Assembly: GCA_018819265.1 (NCBI GenBank)
Contig: JAHJQI010000004.1
Span: 1 to 64,000 of the forward strand
Source: Alphaproteobacteria bacterium
GTDB lineage: Bacteria > Pseudomonadota > Alphaproteobacteria > Rhizobiales > Hyphomicrobiaceae
DNA length: 64,000 bases
Direction of reading: 5' to 3'
Below, one piece after another: positions 60,324 to 64,000 of the stretch (positions are counted from its first letter, which is position 1; every line of letters begins with the position of its first letter). Under the pieces are notes generated by a model. The model had not been told where the DNA came from. It searched no databases and worked only from the letters and a program-made list of their open reading frames with translations. A program made the translations under genes and the position numbers.

Positions 60324-60404
60324 GGCATATCTCCCTGCCGGCTCGCGCGGCGCTGTTCTTCAAACGGAAATGAGCGGAAACTAGTCCGCGCTTGGCCTTG
60401 CCGG

Positions 60405-61682
60405 TCAATCCCCGCCTTGCCCCGATCCGCCTTTCCGGAACGGCGTATAGTCGTTGAGAACCTGCTTCGCCCGCTCGATGTGACGGCGCTCTTCGTTGAG
60501 GTAGCGTGCCACCGCCTGCGACAGGCCCGGATCGGCGATCCAGTGCGCCGAATAGGTCGTCTCGGGACCATAGCCGCGCGCCAGCTTGTGCTGGCCCTGC
60601 GCGCCGGCTTCCACCCTGGAGAGTCCGTGCGCGATGGCATAATCGATCGCCTGGTAGTAGCAAAGCTCGAAGTGCAGGCACGGGTGGTGCTCGATCGCCC
60701 CCCAGTATCGCCCGTACAGACAGTCGCCGCCAACGAGGTTGAGGGCGCCTGCAACATATTTCCCCTGTCGTGAGGCAAATACGAGAAGGCATCTTTCGGC
60801 CATCCGCTCAGCCAGCAGCGAAAAGAACTCCCGGTTGAGATAGGGGCTGCCCCACTTGCGCGCACTCGTGTCCAGGTAGAACCGGAAGAACGCGTCCCAA
60901 TGGGCCTGCGTGATGTCCGAGCCGGTGACATGCGTGATTTCAAGACCGGCTTCGAGGGCCTGCGCGCGCTCCTTGCGCAGCGCCTTGCGTTTGCGCGATG
61001 CGAGCGTGCCGAGAAAGTCCTCAAACGAGTCATAACCGGGATTGGTGAAATGGAACTGCTGGTCCGTGCGCTGCAGATAGCCGAGCGCGCCAAGCCGTTC
61101 CCAGGGTTCTTTTTCGAGGAAGGTGACGTGGACCGACGACACCCCCATGCGGCTTGCAAGTTCGATGGCGGCGCCAGCCAGTAGGCGTTCGCATTCTTCG
61201 GCGCCCTCGCCTGGACGCACCAGCAATCGCGGGCCCGGAACGGGTGTGAACGGCACCGCGATCTGCAGTTTGGGATAATAGTCGCCGCCCACCCGCTCGT
61301 AGGCCGCCGCCCACGCATTGTCGAACACGAACTCGCCGCGGCTGTGCGACTTGAGGTAGGCCGGAAGCACGCCCCTGATACCTCCATTGGCGTCTTCAAG
61401 GACGAGATGTTGCGGCAGCCAGCCGGTTTCCGCACTGACACACCCTGAGGCTTCGAGCGCCTCGAGGAAGGCGTGCGTGACGAAAGGGTTGAACCGGGCG
61501 GGATCAGGATTTGCGCACGCATCGAAGGCCGTTTTGTCAACCGCCATCAGAGAATCGACAACGCGCACGACGACGGCTTCGCTGCCCGCTGCTTCCGCCT
61601 CGCTGTCTATATTCAGCGGGCACTTCTCGCGCCTGTCACTGTCTTGTTGCGTCATGGGGAGGTTCGCTGGATCAAAATTCAA
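60405..61682 (-). CDS. GNAT/FemAB-like N-acyltransferase (peptidogalycan biosynthesis family)
   Basis: NPFVTHAFLEALEASGCVS; YLKSHSRGEFVFDNAWA; GALNLVGGDCLYGRYWGAIEHHPCLHFELCYYQAIDYAI. Confidence 0.85.
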   Translation of the reverse strand: MNFDPANLPMTQQDSDRREKCPLNIDSEAEAAGSEAVVVRVVDSLMAVDKTAFDACANPDPARFNPFVTHAFLEALEASGCVSAETGWLPQHLVLEDANGGIRGVLPAYLKSHSRGEFVFDNAWAAAYERVGGDYYPKLQIAVPFTPVPGPRLLVRPGEGAEECERLLAGAAIELASRMGVSSVHVTFLEKEPWERLGALGYLQRTDQQFHFTNPGYDSFEDFLGTLASRKRKALRKERAQALEAGLEITHVTGSDITQAHWDAFFRFYLDTSARKWGSPYLNREFFSLLAERMAERCLLVFASRQGKYVAGALNLVGGDCLYGRYWGAIEHHPCLHFELCYYQAIDYAIAHGLSRVEAGAQGQHKLARGYGPETTYSAHWIADPGLSQAVARYLNEERRHIERAKQVLNDYTPFRKGGSGQGGD

Positions 61683-61867
61683 TCACCCACGATGTGCTGT
61701 TGCGCGCCTGCCATTACAACGCCCGCGCAATTGTGTTGCGCGGTTTGCACGGTTGCACGGTCTGCCGCGAGATGAAAGATTGATTGGCGAACGGGCGATG
61801 TATCGCTGGCTTCGAGACGCGCCACGCGATGACACGGCACAGCGCTGCGGTACACGGGGAATACACC

Positions 61868-63043
61868 ATGCGTTTCAGTACGATAGCATGTGTCTTGGCG
61901 GTTTTTGCGTTTGCAACGCACGGCTACGCATCATTGTTCTCGATTTCAGCGAATGTCCGCAGCCCGGCGACCTGGCCGACGTTCGTCGATGCGCGCCATG
62001 CGGTTCAGATGGTGGTGCAGCCGCTGGCGCAATCGCCAGTACTTGTCGAACAGGCGTTGACGTCGCTTTCCGCGCCGTCCGGGCCACCGACCGCGATCAT
62101 CGCCGCAGTTGGCCGAGACGGCGCCGCGCGCGTCGTTCCCCCGCTTCCGGTGCAATCGCCCTCCTTATTTGCGATCGATACCGCCTTGCTGCCGCAGCGG
62201 CGGCAACCGCATCTGAAGGCGCGCGGTCTTGAAACGCCAGAGCCTGCGCGCCGGCCGTTGGCGGCGGAGCGTCCGGGAACATCCGGCATCGTGACCGGCA
62301 GCATTCGCAGGCCGGCCGGCCCAAACGAACCGCCGGTCGAGACGGCGGCGGGCAGCAGGCCCGTACCTGGCTTCGATACCGCTGCAAGAAGTTCGCTCGG
62401 CGGGCCGGTGCCGACCACCGTGGCTGCTGTTCCGAGGAAAGTTGCCGCCCTGCCGATGCCGCCTGCAAACCTGCTGATCTTGGAGAAGCCGACCAGCGCC
62501 GCGACACCGCGGCCGGTCAATGTTGATCGTCCTGGCAGACGCCCGCTCCAAGACCGGCGTCCCGGCTTCGTTGGCGCAACCGTTGAGGCAGGATTGGCTG
62601 GCGGCGTAGCCGGGCCGTCGGGCGAACCCGTCTTGCGGTCTCTCGGTCAGTCACTGGCCGTTGTGCGCCGGCTGCCGCAGGTGCCGCCCCCGTCACGCAG
62701 CACTTTGCGAGCGATAAAAACAGCGGGGCTGCATCCTCCGTTACCTTCCAGAATGCGGAGCGCCGCGTCCTTCGCGCCAGCGCCCGCGGCCGATAATGGT
62801 GCTGATAGCGAGCGCGCCGAGATGGCCGCCGTTGCACAGCAACCTGACGCTGCCTCGCAAAAACGCTCCAAGATACGGCGCGGGGCGGCGACGGCCCGTC
62901 CGGTGACCCGACGCGCCTATAGCGTCCCGCGGCGCCGCGCGGCGCGCCAGTATAAAGCGAAACAACGTTCCGCCCGGATCGCCCGCCGGCAATACGCCCG
63001 TAATAGCTGGAAGCGGCACGCGCTGGGTGACTCGCTCTATTGA
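61868..63043 (+). CDS. hypothetical exported Pro/Ala/Arg-rich protein
   Basis: Signal-like MRFSTIACVLAVFAFATHGYAS; long low-complexity region; highly basic C-terminus. Confidence 0.55.
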   Translation: MRFSTIACVLAVFAFATHGYASLFSISANVRSPATWPTFVDARHAVQMVVQPLAQSPVLVEQALTSLSAPSGPPTAIIAAVGRDGAARVVPPLPVQSPSLFAIDTALLPQRRQPHLKARGLETPEPARRPLAAERPGTSGIVTGSIRRPAGPNEPPVETAAGSRPVPGFDTAARSSLGGPVPTTVAAVPRKVAALPMPPANLLILEKPTSAATPRPVNVDRPGRRPLQDRRPGFVGATVEAGLAGGVAGPSGEPVLRSLGQSLAVVRRLPQVPPPSRSTLRAIKTAGLHPPLPSRMRSAASFAPAPAADNGADSERAEMAAVAQQPDAASQKRSKIRRGAATARPVTRRAYSVPRRRAARQYKAKQRSARIARRQYARNSWKRHALGDSLY

Positions 63044-63834
63044 CGTTGGCCGGTGCTGCAACTGAGGTGGTCGATGGCGCTCCTGATGCCGCCCTCGAAG
63101 ATCGGCGCGTCGGCGTGTTCGACAGCGATTGCAAGCTGTCGCTCGTCCCGTACCGTCCAGGCGAACACGGGAAGGCCGTCCTGCCGCAACCTCCTGATTG
63201 CCGGGGTCGCAAGCGCCTCGACGTGGTAAGCGGCAAAACTCGCACCGGCCGTCTCGAACGCCTCCATTTCCGCCAGGCTGGCGGCCCGTGGCGCACCAAG
63301 CACTCTCACCACCTGCGGGTCAGTTGCGAAATCGGCAGCCACAAGTCCCCTTGGGACCGCCGGCGCGAGTTGCGACATCGCTGCCATCAGTTGCGGCTCG
63401 AATGACATCACTGCCAGCGGCCCTCGGTAGGCAGACGCCAGACGCGCAACCTCGGTCAAAAAGTCCATGTCGGCGCCCTTCCAGTCGTCCTTCAATTCCA
63501 CCAGCACCGGCACGCGCCCCTCGACCAGCGCCAGCAGTGCGGCGAGCGTCAGGACCGGTGACCCATCGGGGTAATTCAGCGCGGCAAATTCGGTGGCCCC
63601 TAAGCTGGCGACTTCCAAAGCCAGCCCGAGAAGGCGCTGGCAATCCGCATCGTGGAAAACAACCGGCATGCCTCCGACGGCCGATCGAACATCGCACTCG
63701 ATCCCGAAGCCGCCGGCGATCGCCGCTGCGAACGCCGGCGCGCTGTTTTCCAGCACACCCCGCTCGGCGTCGTGCAGCCCCCGGTGCGCGATCGGGCGCA
63801 CGAACGTTGCGCGGTCGAGAACCGCGTTTGCCAT
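63037..63834 (-). CDS. glycerophosphodiester phosphodiesterase family protein
   Basis: IAHRGLHDAERGVLENSAPAFAAAIAGGFGIECDVR; VFHDADCQRLLG. Confidence 0.92.
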   Translation of the reverse strand: MANAVLDRATFVRPIAHRGLHDAERGVLENSAPAFAAAIAGGFGIECDVRSAVGGMPVVFHDADCQRLLGLALEVASLGATEFAALNYPDGSPVLTLAALLALVEGRVPVLVELKDDWKGADMDFLTEVARLASAYRGPLAVMSFEPQLMAAMSQLAPAVPRGLVAADFATDPQVVRVLGAPRAASLAEMEAFETAGASFAAYHVEALATPAIRRLRQDGLPVFAWTVRDERQLAIAVEHADAPIFEGGIRSAIDHLSCSTGQRQ

Positions 63835-63840
63835 CGGCTG

Positions 63841-64000
63841 CTAGGTCCCCGCGACCCGCAGAATCGCGTCGACTTCGACCGCGCAACCTGCCGGCAGTCC
63901 GGCAACGCCGATAGCCACGCGGGTATGACGGCCAGCTTCGCCGAGCACGTCGACCATCATGTCGGAGGCGCCGTTGATGACGAGGGGATGGTCGGAAAAG
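63841..64000 (-). CDS. RidA family protein, C-terminal part (5' end outside window)
   Basis: Reverse strand reads PLVINGASDMMVDVLGEAGRHTRVAIGVAGLPAGCAVEVDAILRVAGT*. Confidence 0.82.
   Translation of the reverse strand, partial: FSDHPLVINGASDMMVDVLGEAGRHTRVAIGVAGLPAGCAVEVDAILRVAGT

Overview
This is a high-GC alphaproteobacterial chromosomal segment. Gene content and order look Rhizobiales/Hyphomicrobiales-like (inference, no database search run). It is mostly ordinary housekeeping DNA: hemA 3' end, glyA, nrdR-ribD-ribE-ribB(A)-ribH-nusB-thiL, a YcbB-type L,D-transpeptidase, a tadA-type deaminase, a fatty acid desaturase, an aquaporin-family channel, a DEAD-box helicase, rsmE, ubiA, an MsbA-like ABC transporter, a DUF374-WaaA/KdtA fusion, lpxK, xseA, purD, two patatin-like proteins flanking a secreted CAP-RTX protein, parE, panC, putA, a VWA protein plus a DnaJ-domain protein, dacF-like, a phasin, clpS-clpA, an RND efflux pair, a SulP transporter, an XRE regulator, an AICARFT-like gene with azlC-azlD, HIT, FemAB/GNAT-like, GDPD and RidA. 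I saw no transposase, integrase, phage, CRISPR array, rRNA or tRNA. The best candidates for something undescribed are: (1) a stand-alone AICARFT-fold protein that seems to lack the catalytic Lys-His pair, tightly linked to azlC-azlD and near an XRE regulator; (2) a single-ORF acyltransferase-Kdo transferase fusion; (3) a pair of about 78-bp palindromic elements with CTAGTACC termini right at the putA stop codon, with a related half-copy at the clpA stop codon; (4) several short tandem arrays (12-34 bp units) at gene junctions or in coding extensions. A frameshift splits the RND permease gene. All homology calls are from motif and sequence recognition by eye.
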